Assembly (NCBI GenBank): GCA_016937855.1
Contig: JAFGVU010000101.1
Location: 18,811-82,810, forward strand
Length of the DNA stretch: 64,000 nt
From: Bacteroidales bacterium
Lineage (GTDB): Bacteria; Bacteroidota; Bacteroidia; Bacteroidales; ML635J-15
Direction of reading: 5' to 3'
The position numbers and the translations under genes are program-made. Positions 51,154 to 61,982 of the stretch are shown piece by piece; the stretch's first letter is position 1; every line of letters starts with the position of its first letter. The notes under the pieces were generated by a model. That model was not told where the DNA came from. It saw only the letters and a program-made list of their open reading frames with translations, and did not search any database.

Positions 51154-51756
51154 TAATTTAAAAAATAAATTTTCAGTGTGTGTGAATGCAAATTTACGAA
51201 AAGAAATAGATAAAACAGGTAATTTTTTGTTCAACTATTATTTTTTGTTTTCATCTTGCTGTTTTGTTGCTCGAAATATTAAATGAATTTGGGCATCCAT
51301 ATTTAATCCGCATTATGCTGGTTAAAACTAAGATGAAATATCTTTTTAACGGGATTCGCATGTTCAAATATTTCAACTAAACAATATTCAATGATTAATA
51401 AACTATTTGCCACGAAAACAATAAAAATACGAAAAGCTTGTCGCTGCGTCACTTACTTCGATTCCGAAAGATATCGGAGCTCAGCACAAGTCGTTTCTTG
51501 CTCCAAGAGATTTTAGACAACTAAATTCGTTCGTACTTCGATTATTCGCTTGTGCCGAGCCATAGGCTCCCCGACAAATCGGGACAGGCAGAGCATCCTC
51601 GTTAAAAAAAGAAATTGCCTTACATTCTTTTTTTTACGCAAATGCTAAAATAATAAATTGTATTTTTTGTCTGAGTAAATGCAATTTCTATCCCGCTAAA
51701 ATACGAGGATCCACGACTAGCCAAAGGCTGAGTCGGGAATTTAAGGGGATTCGTTT

Positions 51757-51814
51757 GTTCTTTTGTTCGTTTGTTCTTCCGTTCGATTGTTCGATTGTTC
51801 CCTAGTTTCCTAGT
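51757..51814. repeat. Degenerate 8-bp tandem repeat (GTTCnnTT-type)
   Basis: GTTCTTTT GTTCGTTT GTTCTTCC GTTCGATT GTTCGATT GTTCCCTA GTTTCCTA. Confidence 0.75.
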
Positions 51815-51831
51815 ATAAATGTTCTGCTCTT

Positions 51832-52884
51832 TTAAAGATTAGTGCTTTTGTAGAATGCGTCAAGGTTTATTCCAAGTGTAAAGTGGTTTGAGCTTCCGGC
51901 AAGATGGTAGGATGCGAGGCCATAACTGATGTTAAATTTTGATAAATGAAGTCCAAATCCAACAGACATTCCTACTAATTTTGGCATAGTTGTAATAGCG
52001 AGTTCGGTTCGTCTCCGATAATTGTATCCTAAAGCAATGTAGAAATTAGGGTGAGGAACAATCTCAACGCCTAGAATAAAATGTCTTATAAATTCATCAC
52101 CAATATCCCCCATTTTATTAAAAAAGTTACCATCATTTCCTTCATCAAGTTGGTAGGTGTTCGAAAAGGCACTTGTGTATGATAAATTCCAGTTTAATAA
52201 ATCCATTGCCGTTACCGAAAACCGGAAAGGAGCATGTCGTAGCTTTTTTGTAATTCCAATTTGTACATCAAGAGGTAGTGGTTCTTGATTCCCGGGTGTG
52301 TAAGGTTTTAATTGTATTCCAAGATTTTTAACGACCAATCCAGTTGAAAAAAGATTTGCGGTGTCGATGTAGGCTAATCCTGCATCAATAGCTAATCCTG
52401 ATGAAAAATAAGAGAAAAATGATGAGTAAATGGTTTTTAGATTTACTCCATAGTGTAATTTTGGTAAGATGATTTTCGCATACGAGATGTTAAAAGAATA
52501 CTCTGAAGGAGTAAATTCACCTAAAATTTCGCCTGTTTCATCAGAATGTAAAAATGTGCCGTAGTTGATGTATTGAATTCCTCCGGCAAATGTTCCGATA
52601 TTTTTGAGGTCGTAAGCGTAAGAAACATATCCAAAGTTGATGTCGGAAAGATAATTTATGTAATTTATCGCCATACGATTGTGCATTTCGCCACGTAATA
52701 AAGCTGGATTGTTAAGAACAAAATTTACATCATTGTCATAATGCGAAACATTATTACCTCCAAGAGCAGCTAATCGTGACCCCGCCGGTAAATTAAGGAA
52801 CTCATACGTATTGTCTCCTCCGGTTTGAGCAAACAAACCTAAAGAAAAGAGAGAAATCATTATTACAATTATACTGAGTTTCAT
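51832..52884 (-). CDS. porQ: Type IX secretion system protein PorQ
   Basis: GGDNTYEFLNLPAGSRLAALGGNNVSHYDNDVNFVLNNPALL; immediately upstream of cmk, a recurrent arrangement in Bacteroidota. Confidence 0.85.
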   Translation of the reverse strand: MKLSIIVIMISLFSLGLFAQTGGDNTYEFLNLPAGSRLAALGGNNVSHYDNDVNFVLNNPALLRGEMHNRMAINYINYLSDINFGYVSYAYDLKNIGTFAGGIQYINYGTFLHSDETGEILGEFTPSEYSFNISYAKIILPKLHYGVNLKTIYSSFFSYFSSGLAIDAGLAYIDTANLFSTGLVVKNLGIQLKPYTPGNQEPLPLDVQIGITKKLRHAPFRFSVTAMDLLNWNLSYTSAFSNTYQLDEGNDGNFFNKMGDIGDEFIRHFILGVEIVPHPNFYIALGYNYRRRTELAITTMPKLVGMSVGFGLHLSKFNISYGLASYHLAGSSNHFTLGINLDAFYKSTNL

Positions 52885-53067
52885 TTAAAATATTTTTGCA
52901 AAAATAAAATAATATTACATAAACGATAAAACATTGATGATATTGTTTTGTTCAAAAATGTTTTAATATGTGTTGTTTGAGCCTGATTTGTTTATAAACT
53001 TTTCGGATTAAAAGGATTGTCAGATCAACCTTTCCTTCATATAGCTATCCAACAGATATCTGTTCTC

Positions 53068-54222
53068 TTAAAGCGCTTCCATATACAGCAATTCTGCTTG
53101 TTGAAGTGAGATTTGTCGTGGGTTGTTGTTTAGTAGTCGGGTGATTTTCATAACCTTTTGTGCAAGTCTGGAGATATCGGCTTGGGTAACTCCATAAAAT
53201 CGCAGGAATCTTTTTATATTTAGTTTGTCAATGATGTTGTCAAGTTCGATAAGCAATAGATGTGCAGCTTGATCATCGGTTTTTCCTCTAGTATCAATAC
53301 CAATAGCTTTGGCAGCTTGTGCGTATTTTTTTGGATTTGCCGATAGGTTAAATCTTAGTACAGAGCTCATCATAATAGAGTTTGCTAATCCGTGAGGGAT
53401 GTGATATTCTGCACCAATTGGATATGCAAAAGCATGAATAGCTCCTACACTGCTGTTTGCAAAGGCTTTTCCTGCAAGCATACTTCCATAAAGCATATTG
53501 CTTCGAGCTTCGAGGTTATGTCCATTGTTAAAAGCTTCAATAATATTTGAGTGCAATATCGATAAAGCTTCTAGTGCTAACATATCGCTTAGTGGATTTG
53601 ACATTACCGAGGTAAGAGCCTCAATTGCATGAATAATTGCATCCACTCCGCTATATGCTGTAACATCAGGAGGTAAATTTAGAGTCAATACCGGATCTAA
53701 AATTGCAACATCTGCATATAAACTTGGGTTTACTATTCCATTTTTCGTTTGTTCCAGATTGTCGCTTAGGATACTTATGTGTGTTACTTCGGAGCCTGTT
53801 CCGGCAGTTGTGGGAATTAAAATCAGCGGTAAACGATTGTTAATTTTCTCTTGGGCTGATATTAAATCTTTACAATTCCCGCCCGAAAGAACATTAACAG
53901 CCACAATTTTCGCTATATCCATTGCCGAACCACCTCCAATGCCAATAATTATATCGCATTTAGACAGTATTGCATTTCTACTTGCCAAATCTGCAACTTC
54001 ATAACCCGGATCAGGGCAAATTTCATCAAAAATCATTAAGCTAATAGATTCTTCTCTTGAGTTGTTTACAATATCTTGCCAAATATCGAAATTTTTAATA
54101 ACAGGATCACACACAAAAAAAGGCCTTTTTGCTTGCAGTTTTTTAACTTCATCAAATAGATTTTTAATGGCGTTTTCACCTAAAATAAGCTTTGGCGTTG
54201 ATTGAAATACGAATTGTTTCAT
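53068..54222 (-). CDS. Iron-containing alcohol dehydrogenase
   Basis: IGIGGGSAMDIAKIVAV, PTTAGTGSEVTHISI, HAFAYPIGAEYHIPHGLANSIMM. Confidence 0.93.
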   Translation of the reverse strand: MKQFVFQSTPKLILGENAIKNLFDEVKKLQAKRPFFVCDPVIKNFDIWQDIVNNSREESISLMIFDEICPDPGYEVADLASRNAILSKCDIIIGIGGGSAMDIAKIVAVNVLSGGNCKDLISAQEKINNRLPLILIPTTAGTGSEVTHISILSDNLEQTKNGIVNPSLYADVAILDPVLTLNLPPDVTAYSGVDAIIHAIEALTSVMSNPLSDMLALEALSILHSNIIEAFNNGHNLEARSNMLYGSMLAGKAFANSSVGAIHAFAYPIGAEYHIPHGLANSIMMSSVLRFNLSANPKKYAQAAKAIGIDTRGKTDDQAAHLLLIELDNIIDKLNIKRFLRFYGVTQADISRLAQKVMKITRLLNNNPRQISLQQAELLYMEAL

Positions 54223-54492
54223 AATAATCTTATTTTTCGTAGCAAAAAAAAGCAATTATAAATAAAAAGCAAAACTAATGTAAAAGATAATTAATAAATA
54301 ATTATTATTTAATGAAAAAAGCTAACTTTGTAAGCTAAATTAATTTGAGAATAGATTGTTATAAGAAAAAGGAAAATAGTAGGAGGTTAAATCTTTCATA
54401 TGGTTTTTTAATCTTTTCTTAATGATAAAAAGATATTGAGTTATAAAATTTGTTAAAACTTTGCAAACTTTGCAAATAAATTAGAAAAGTAA

Positions 54493-56997
54493 ATGAAAAA
54501 AGGGATTTTAATTTTAACTGCACTACTGATAACGATTATTGGTTTTGCACAGGAGGCAGATACTTTGCCACAAAAAAGTCCTGAGATTCCGGTGATTACA
54601 CTTACTGATTCCGAACTGGATGAGGATAATCAATCACAGGATATATCAGGATTACTTAGTTCGTCCACTGACGTTTATGTAAATATTGCCGGATATACAT
54701 TTGGGCAAGCACGTTTTAGAATCAGAGGATATGACAATCAGAATACTTATGTTTTGATTGACGGAATTTATGTTAACGATGCCGAAACCGGAAGACCATA
54801 TTATGGTAATTGGGGTGGATTAAATGAGGTGATGAGGAATAAAGTTGTTTCTCCCGGTTTAGCATTTTCGGATTATTCGTTTGGTGGAATTGGAGGGGTA
54901 ACAAATATTATTACTCGCCCCTCTCAGCAAAGAGCCGGAACAAGCATTTCTTATGCATCCGCAAACAAATCTTATCGAAACAGAGCAATGTTTAGTCATT
55001 CTACAGGATTGATGGATAACGGTTGGGCTTTTACTCTATCGGGTTCGTCTCGTTGGGCAGAGGAAGGATATGTTCAGGGGTCATTTTATGAAGCTTATTC
55101 GTATTTTATTGGAGCAGAAAAGAAGATTAACGATAAGCATAGTATTGCTCTAACATTTTACGGATCGCCATCACGCAGAGGTAAAACCGGTGTTGGCACC
55201 GCCGAAGTTTATGAACTTACAGGAGACAATTTCTATAATCCAAATTGGGGTTACCAAAATGGAGTAATGAGAAATGCAAAAGTTGGAACATTTCATCAGC
55301 CACGCACAATGCTAAGTCATTATTGGCAAATTGATCCAACAATGAAACTTACAACTTCGGTTTCATATGCGGCAGGTAGAGCCGGTTCAACTGCACTTAA
55401 CTGGTATGATGCTGCCGACCCAAGACCAGACTATTACAGAAATTTGCCAAGTTATTACGAAGAGGGCGAATTTATGTATGACTACCTTACCGAAATGTGG
55501 CAAAACAGCGAAACTTTCCGTCAACTCGATTGGGATTCATTCTATCATGCAAATCGTAAAAATCTCTACACAGTAGAAGATGTTGGTGGAGAAGAAGGAG
55601 TTGATATTACCGGAAATCGTGCAAAATTTATTATTGAAGACAGACGATATGATCTTAACAGAATCGATTTTGCAACATTATTTAGCAAGGAGTTAAACGA
55701 AAAAACAAAACTGATTACAGGGATAAACTACTTGTCCAGTAAAACGCATAACTATAAACTTGTCGAGGACTTATTGGGTGCAGATTGGTGGTTAGATATC
55801 GACCAATTTGCCGAGAGAGATAATGCCGACGACGTGTATATTATTCAAAGTGATGTTAGTAATCCTAACAACGTGGTTTACGAGGGTGAGCTTTTTGGTT
55901 ACGATTATGTTACTAATATTACTAAATCAAGTGCGTTTGCTCAAGCCGAAACAAAACTGGAGCATATAGATTTATTTGCCGGAGTTGATGTTTCATATAC
56001 CGAGTTTTGGAGAACAGGTAATATGAGAAATGGCAAATTCCCTGCAAATTCTTATGGGAATTCACCAACTTATAAATTTTTGAACTATGGCGTAAAAGGT
56101 GGAGCAAATGTAAAAATTACAGGTCGTAATTTTGTACTGTTAAATGCTGCCTATTTAACAAGAGCTCCGTTTGTAAGAGATGCTTTTGTGTCGCCACGTA
56201 CAAGACACGATGTGGTTGATAATTTGACAAGCGAAAAAATTTATACAGGTGATATCAGCTATTTTTATCGTTCTCCATATGTTCAGGCCAAAATTACAGG
56301 GTTTTACACACAGTTTACTGATGGGTTACAATCATCTAGTTTCTATCACGATGAATTGAGAACTTTTGTTAACTATGCAATGACAGGAGTAAACAAAACT
56401 CATTATGGAGCAGAGTTAGGAATTGAGGCAAAACTCACATCAACTTTTACTGCAACATTTGCGACAGGATACGGAAAGTATTTATATAGCAGTCGTCCGA
56501 GCGTTACAATTGCTCAGGATAATAGCTCTGAAGTTTTAGCTGAAAACAGAACAGTATATATTAAAAATTATCACGTTGGATCGATGCCGGAATATGCTGC
56601 CTCAATTGGTGGAAAGTATTATGCACCTAAATATTGGTTTGTTGGGCTTAATGCAAATTACTTTGCCGAAAGCTATATTAATATAAACCCTGAAAAACAT
56701 ACTGCTGAAGCATTAAATATTTTCGTTACTGACGACCCACAAGTTGAACCAATACTAGAGCAAGAAAAACTCGACCCTGGTTATACTTTTGACATTTGGG
56801 GTGGTAAATCATGGAGAATCGAAGATTATACAATTGGGTTTACACTTAGTATTAATAATATTTTGGATAATACCGACCTAATAACTAACGGATACGAACA
56901 ATATCGTTTCGATCAAAACGATATAGATAAATTCCCAAATAAATATTTCCATTTATACGGAAGATCGTATTTCCTTAATGTGTATTTTAGATTTTAA
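54493..56997 (+). CDS. TonB-dependent receptor
   Basis: Plug-like FRIRGYDNQNTYVLIDGIYVNDAETGRPYYGNWGGLNEVMRNKVVSPGLAFSDYSFGGIGGVTNIITR; terminal FLNVYFRF. Confidence 0.93.
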   Translation: MKKGILILTALLITIIGFAQEADTLPQKSPEIPVITLTDSELDEDNQSQDISGLLSSSTDVYVNIAGYTFGQARFRIRGYDNQNTYVLIDGIYVNDAETGRPYYGNWGGLNEVMRNKVVSPGLAFSDYSFGGIGGVTNIITRPSQQRAGTSISYASANKSYRNRAMFSHSTGLMDNGWAFTLSGSSRWAEEGYVQGSFYEAYSYFIGAEKKINDKHSIALTFYGSPSRRGKTGVGTAEVYELTGDNFYNPNWGYQNGVMRNAKVGTFHQPRTMLSHYWQIDPTMKLTTSVSYAAGRAGSTALNWYDAADPRPDYYRNLPSYYEEGEFMYDYLTEMWQNSETFRQLDWDSFYHANRKNLYTVEDVGGEEGVDITGNRAKFIIEDRRYDLNRIDFATLFSKELNEKTKLITGINYLSSKTHNYKLVEDLLGADWWLDIDQFAERDNADDVYIIQSDVSNPNNVVYEGELFGYDYVTNITKSSAFAQAETKLEHIDLFAGVDVSYTEFWRTGNMRNGKFPANSYGNSPTYKFLNYGVKGGANVKITGRNFVLLNAAYLTRAPFVRDAFVSPRTRHDVVDNLTSEKIYTGDISYFYRSPYVQAKITGFYTQFTDGLQSSSFYHDELRTFVNYAMTGVNKTHYGAELGIEAKLTSTFTATFATGYGKYLYSSRPSVTIAQDNSSEVLAENRTVYIKNYHVGSMPEYAASIGGKYYAPKYWFVGLNANYFAESYININPEKHTAEALNIFVTDDPQVEPILEQEKLDPGYTFDIWGGKSWRIEDYTIGFTLSINNILDNTDLITNGYEQYRFDQNDIDKFPNKYFHLYGRSYFLNVYFRF

Positions 56998-57014
56998 CGA
57001 ATTAAAATTAAGAA

Positions 57015-57818
57015 ATGATGAAAAATAAAATAATAATATTAGTTTCTATCATGGCTGCATTTGCTTTTGCCTTTGTTAGCTGTGACGAAGAACTCGACAC
57101 GCCACCCATTGCAGAAGTTGATCAGAATAAAGTATTAACGATTGCAGATATTTATCAAATGTATGCCGATAGTGGAGAATACACTTTTGTGGATGATTAT
57201 ATGCTGTATGCAACAGTTATAATGGATGACTATTCAGGGAATATTTATAAAGAAGCTTATGTTCAGGACTCTACAGGGGGCATTAATCTTTATAAATTAA
57301 CTTATGCCGAATCTGTTAAGATTGGTGAATATATAAGAATTAATCTTAATGGAGTTAAAATAGTAAAGTATAGTGGAAAAATGGAATTGTCTTTTGTAGA
57401 GGTTTTGGATTCTGATAAAAAGATTGTTGTTCAAAACACAAATGTGCCAATAACCCCACAGGAGGTCACCATTGAGGATATTTTAACAGGTGCTTATGAA
57501 AACAAACTAGTTGAAATCAGAGATGTCCAATTTGCTAGCAACGAGTTAGGCTTGGTTTATTGTGTTGAGACGGCTAATGATCCTGATGAAGAGTCTTTTT
57601 ATGATAAAAATAGAACATTAGAGGATTGTGATAATAGGAGTATTATTGTTAGAACGAGCGAATATGCTTCTTTTGCTAAAGATACAGTAGCTCAGGGTAA
57701 GGGAAATATAATAGGTGTTGTAACTTTATTTTATCAATATAGTGGTGCTCCAGCTACATGGCAATTGTTGCTTCGCTCTATTGATGAAGTAAATATGGAT
57801 GACGAAAGATGTATCTAG
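57015..57818 (+). CDS. DUF5689-type lipoprotein
   Basis: Lipobox-like FVSCDEE; TIADIYQMYADSG...VQDSTGGINLYKL OB-like repeats. Confidence 0.8.
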   Translation: MMKNKIIILVSIMAAFAFAFVSCDEELDTPPIAEVDQNKVLTIADIYQMYADSGEYTFVDDYMLYATVIMDDYSGNIYKEAYVQDSTGGINLYKLTYAESVKIGEYIRINLNGVKIVKYSGKMELSFVEVLDSDKKIVVQNTNVPITPQEVTIEDILTGAYENKLVEIRDVQFASNELGLVYCVETANDPDEESFYDKNRTLEDCDNRSIIVRTSEYASFAKDTVAQGKGNIIGVVTLFYQYSGAPATWQLLLRSIDEVNMDDERCI

Positions 57819-57854
57819 AAATGATAGTTATTGAAAAAATTAAAAATTTAAAAA

Positions 57855-59147
57855 ATGAAAGTAAATCAGTTATTAAGAAACTCAAAAATTGCACTATTGT
57901 CATTTTTGGTGATATCTGTTAGTAGTTGTATTCACAATGAGTTTGAAGAACCTCCTACAAATGTTATACCTGTTGGAAAAGTTTATACTATTCAAGATTT
58001 ATATGCAATTTATGATTCAGTTTATTTTGCTGAAGAGACAGAGAGTGCAACATATAAATTTACAGAAGATTGCTCTGTTTATGCCGTAATATCAATGGAT
58101 GATAAATCCGGGAATTTGTATAAATCTGCATACATGCAGGATGGCATACGAGGAATAAATTTACATCTTTTGTCTTCTGGAGGATTGTATGAAGGTGATT
58201 CTGTTCAAATCTTCCTTAAAGATTTGGTTTTGGGTAAATATTCAGGAATGCTGCAACTTGATTCTGTAGATACTGATAAAAATGTTGTAAAAGTAGCAAC
58301 ATTAAGAGATATTGAACCAGAAGTTGTTACAATATCTGATTTAATTACATATGATGGAATTCTTGGTAGGCCATATATTGGAAGAATTGTCAAAATTGAC
58401 AACGTTCAATTTCAAGATAAAGAATTAGGTAAGACATATGCTGATGCCACTAATCTTATTACAGAAAACAGAGCTTTAGAAAATGAATATGGTGATACAA
58501 TTGTTGTAAGAACAAGTGGATATGCCAGTTTTGCAGATCAAAAGATTCCTGAAGGAAGAGGAAGTATAATCGCTTTGGCAGGTTTCTATAATGGAGATTG
58601 GCAGTTATTAATACGTCATGTTGGGGAAGTCAACTTCAATCAACGTCGTTTTGGTGATTATGATACTGTTTTATTTGCCGGATTTGATGGAATTGATAAT
58701 GGTATTGCAGTAAGTTTAACCGATTGGGAAAACTATCAACAAATTGGAAGTATTTCTTGGCTAGGGTCTAATAATGGCGAATCTGCAACTGTTAGAATTG
58801 CAGGTAATGATGAGGCAAATACAACATGGTTAATTACTCCACAGGTTGCTATAAATGGAGCAAAATTAAAGTTTAGCACAAGAGGTGGTTTTTTGACCGG
58901 AGCTACTCTAAAAGCCTATATATCAAATGATTATGATGGACAGGGAAATGCCGAGAACGCAACCTGGACAGAATTGTCAGCAAATATTGGTACAGGTCCT
59001 GTTAGCTCGTTTGGTGCTTGGACAGAATCTGGAACAATAGATTTGGCAAGTTATAACGGACAAGCATATATTGCATTCAAATATGTTACCGAAGCCGGAC
59101 AGAACGGTCAATTCTATGTCGACGACATACTAGTTTTTAATGAATAA
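57855..59147 (+). CDS. DUF5689 plus choice-of-anchor J-like lipoprotein
   Basis: Lipobox-like SVSSCIHNE; TIQDLYAIYDS; C-terminal WLITPQVAINGAKLKFSTRGG..YIAFKYVTEAGQNGQFYVDDILVFNE. Confidence 0.8.
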   Translation: MKVNQLLRNSKIALLSFLVISVSSCIHNEFEEPPTNVIPVGKVYTIQDLYAIYDSVYFAEETESATYKFTEDCSVYAVISMDDKSGNLYKSAYMQDGIRGINLHLLSSGGLYEGDSVQIFLKDLVLGKYSGMLQLDSVDTDKNVVKVATLRDIEPEVVTISDLITYDGILGRPYIGRIVKIDNVQFQDKELGKTYADATNLITENRALENEYGDTIVVRTSGYASFADQKIPEGRGSIIALAGFYNGDWQLLIRHVGEVNFNQRRFGDYDTVLFAGFDGIDNGIAVSLTDWENYQQIGSISWLGSNNGESATVRIAGNDEANTTWLITPQVAINGAKLKFSTRGGFLTGATLKAYISNDYDGQGNAENATWTELSANIGTGPVSSFGAWTESGTIDLASYNGQAYIAFKYVTEAGQNGQFYVDDILVFNE

Positions 59148-59155
59148 AATATTTT

Positions 59156-59184
59156 AAGGGTGGCTCTCCGGGTCACCCTTTTTT
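59156..59184 (+). terminator. Rho-independent terminator-like hairpin
   Basis: AAGGGTGGC-TCTCCGG-GTCACCCTTTTTT. Confidence 0.85.
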
Positions 59185-59188
59185 GATT

Positions 59189-60442
59189 ATGAAGTACTGT
59201 TTTCTAATAATTGTTTTTATAGTGTTTGCATCTGTCAATTTTTATGCGCAGAGCGATACCATATCTATAAATAAAGTTTTAGACGAACTTAAGGTTGTCG
59301 AAAACAAACGTGATAGTTTGCTAAACTGCATCGAAGACATAAAATTAAACAATCTGAAATCCCAACTTCTCGCAAAAGGAATTCCGGAATTATTAGAAGG
59401 AGAAACCCTAATTTGTCATTCGGCATTTTGCCTTGTTTACAGTGAGGAACACGAAGTTGCAAAATGGGTGGCTCATGTTTTAAGTAATGAAATTGTAAAT
59501 GGAAATGTGTCACGGTCAAATGATTTTAGAATCGACACACTAATTATTACAGGATCATCGCAGGAAGAAGATTATTTTGTGAAAGAGCTAAAAGAGGATG
59601 GAAGTTACAAGTATGACGGATTTGGTTATGACAGAGGACACCTAGCCCCTTCGGCAGATTTTAGGTGGTCGGAAAAAGCCCTTAGCGAATCGTACTTTTA
59701 CTCTAATATGACCCCTCAATTACCGGATTTTAATCGTGAAATATGGGCAGATTTGGAAAGCTTTCTGAGAGCACATGTTTATAATAATCCTACTAAAGAT
59801 TTATTTGTTATTACAGCACCCGTTTTAACCGACAATCTGCCCAAACAAACTCGCGGTGTAAATAATATGTCTATTCCGGAACTACACTATAAAATTGCTG
59901 TCGATTTTGAAGATGAAAAAGGAATAGCTTTTTTAATTCCTCAAAAATATAACGACTACCCAATAGAGTCTTTTGTTGTAAGTATCGATTCGCTTGAAAC
60001 ATTAACAGGGATAAATTTTTATCCGAATCTATCCGAGAATCAAGAGAAAAAAATTGAGGCTAATTCTGATATTACTGTATGGCGAAGCGGAAAAGCAAAA
60101 AACGATGTGGCGCCCTTAAGCCCCGAAGATCTTCCACGAAATTGTTACAATACTATTCAAGCAAAACAGTTTTACGATTATCCAAAAGAAGTTAGTATTT
60201 GTGGCACAGTAGTAAGCACTCACAAATCCAGAAATGGACATATCTTTATCAATTTAGATAAAGCTTTTCCTAATCAAGTGTTTAGTGCTACAATTTGGAA
60301 ATCTAATGTGGTAAATTATAGCTATGAGCCGGAAGTTTTTCTCTTAAACAAAAAGGTTTGCATTAAAGGAAAAATTCAGGATTATCAGGGAACCCCATCA
60401 ATTTATCCCGAAAACGAAAAAGCAATTAAAATTCTCGAATAA
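59189..60442 (+). CDS. Secreted DNA/RNA non-specific endonuclease with C-terminal OB-like domain
   Basis: Signal peptide; YDRGHLAPSADFRW (DRGH) and YFYSNMTPQLPDFNREIWADLE; C-terminal SICGTVVSTHKSRNGHIFINLDKAFPNQVFSATIW. Confidence 0.9.
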   Translation: MKYCFLIIVFIVFASVNFYAQSDTISINKVLDELKVVENKRDSLLNCIEDIKLNNLKSQLLAKGIPELLEGETLICHSAFCLVYSEEHEVAKWVAHVLSNEIVNGNVSRSNDFRIDTLIITGSSQEEDYFVKELKEDGSYKYDGFGYDRGHLAPSADFRWSEKALSESYFYSNMTPQLPDFNREIWADLESFLRAHVYNNPTKDLFVITAPVLTDNLPKQTRGVNNMSIPELHYKIAVDFEDEKGIAFLIPQKYNDYPIESFVVSIDSLETLTGINFYPNLSENQEKKIEANSDITVWRSGKAKNDVAPLSPEDLPRNCYNTIQAKQFYDYPKEVSICGTVVSTHKSRNGHIFINLDKAFPNQVFSATIWKSNVVNYSYEPEVFLLNKKVCIKGKIQDYQGTPSIYPENEKAIKILE

Positions 60443-60462
60443 CAAAATTTTGTTTAAAAACT

Positions 60463-61881
60463 TTATTTTGGAATTTCATTCATATCGTGTCCTTCGATAA
60501 TATTAAATAGATAGGATTCAAAATTATCAGTTGGGGAAAGAGCCGGAGACATTATTAATGTACCTTTTGGGCTAATAAAGTAATACGAAGGATATGTAGA
60601 AACTTTATAATGGCTTATAGTCTCGGAGTTTATTTCTGTAAATAAAAAAGTCCAGTTATAATTGTTCTTTCGCATAAAATTACTTGCAGCAGCGCGGTCT
60701 TCATCGGTTAGTACTGTTATAAAAGTGCAATAGCCATTATAACGATCGTATATTCTTTTCATGAGATCAAATTCCGTTTGAGAAGAATATGTTTGAGTAT
60801 TAGCAAAATGCAGATAAACGTATTTTCCTCTGTAGTCGAACAGTTCTTTTATATTGCCAGCGCTATCGGGCAATGCAAATGGAGGCGCAATTGTACCTTT
60901 TGCTAAACTCAGGGTATTGTCGGCAATGTTTTGTGCAATAATTTTGTGTTGAGGATATTGCGTTGTGATGTGTAACGAATCTAAAGTTAGGAGTAGTGGA
61001 AGCCACGAAAGATTTTTATTTGCAAAGCTATCATTTATTCCTTTGAGAATAACCAATTCTCGAAATTGCTTATTGCGTAACTCAAAATGTTCAGACAGGA
61101 GCATATTTAATCTTCTGATGCTATGACCATAATTTATAACTGCATACAAATATGCCCCATTTTTGGAAACCAAATATTTGTCAAAATAGTCGCTGTAAAT
61201 GTTGTTAAAAAGATCCATGTATGCTGGATTGTCATACAGAACAGAATCTTTTGTAAAATAGGCGTAAACTAAAGCTTTTTCGTATTGCTTTTGAGTAGCC
61301 AGGTTTTTTAGGGCAGCGATTCTGTATTTTTTATACGATTGGAAATAATCATTGTCGGCGTACTCATATTGTTTGTTTATTTCATTTATAAATGTGTCGA
61401 TATCTGTTTTAAGTCCTTGGGAATAAATATCGAGAAATTTTAAATCGTGATACCTAAAATAATAATAATCGAAATCGATAATCAAATAATTGAGGTCTGT
61501 TTTTTGTAAATTTTTGATTCCAATATGTACTTTTTCGGGAGTAAAAAATGGGTTAAAAATGTCCTTATTCTCTTTTTCGACAAGTGGAGGTAGTATTATT
61601 TCGTAGCTATTATTTGGCTCGGCAAAAAGATATGCGTGATAAATTCCAAATTCGCCAAAAACATAAGTTATTTCATCTAAGTCAAATGATGTTTTGAAAT
61701 TTCCCGATGTGTCAATTTGTAATCTAAAAACTTCTTCTTTGAGAAAAGTAATGCGGTCTTGATATCGATAAAAAATTAATTCGCTGCCGGCATAATCCTT
61801 TGCGTTACCATAAATTTCGGTAGCATGCAGATTTACAACCGAAAACAGAAACAATAATATGTAGATTATTATTTTATTCAC
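60463..61881 (-). CDS. TlpA/thioredoxin-fold secreted protein lacking the CxxC active site
   Basis: APPFALPDSAGNIKELFDYRGKYVYLHFANTQTYSSQTEFDLMKRIYDRY..VSTYPSYYFISPKG. Confidence 0.8.
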   Translation of the reverse strand: MNKIIIYILLFLFSVVNLHATEIYGNAKDYAGSELIFYRYQDRITFLKEEVFRLQIDTSGNFKTSFDLDEITYVFGEFGIYHAYLFAEPNNSYEIILPPLVEKENKDIFNPFFTPEKVHIGIKNLQKTDLNYLIIDFDYYYFRYHDLKFLDIYSQGLKTDIDTFINEINKQYEYADNDYFQSYKKYRIAALKNLATQKQYEKALVYAYFTKDSVLYDNPAYMDLFNNIYSDYFDKYLVSKNGAYLYAVINYGHSIRRLNMLLSEHFELRNKQFRELVILKGINDSFANKNLSWLPLLLTLDSLHITTQYPQHKIIAQNIADNTLSLAKGTIAPPFALPDSAGNIKELFDYRGKYVYLHFANTQTYSSQTEFDLMKRIYDRYNGYCTFITVLTDEDRAAASNFMRKNNYNWTFLFTEINSETISHYKVSTYPSYYFISPKGTLIMSPALSPTDNFESYLFNIIEGHDMNEIPK

Positions 61882-61982
61882 TTTAAATATTAATATTTTG
61901 CAAATTTATTTCTTTTAAGCAAATTCTATACTATAACTTGCAAAACCTCAATATTATTATGTTTAAATGGTATAATTATCGG

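Noticed and set aside
51479-51561. Imperfect inverted repeat GCTCAGCACAAG ... CTTGTGCCGAGC in the cmk-porQ spacer
   Set aside because: Short, imperfect and widely separated. This type of sequence is common as degenerate intergenic repeats, so no function can be assigned.
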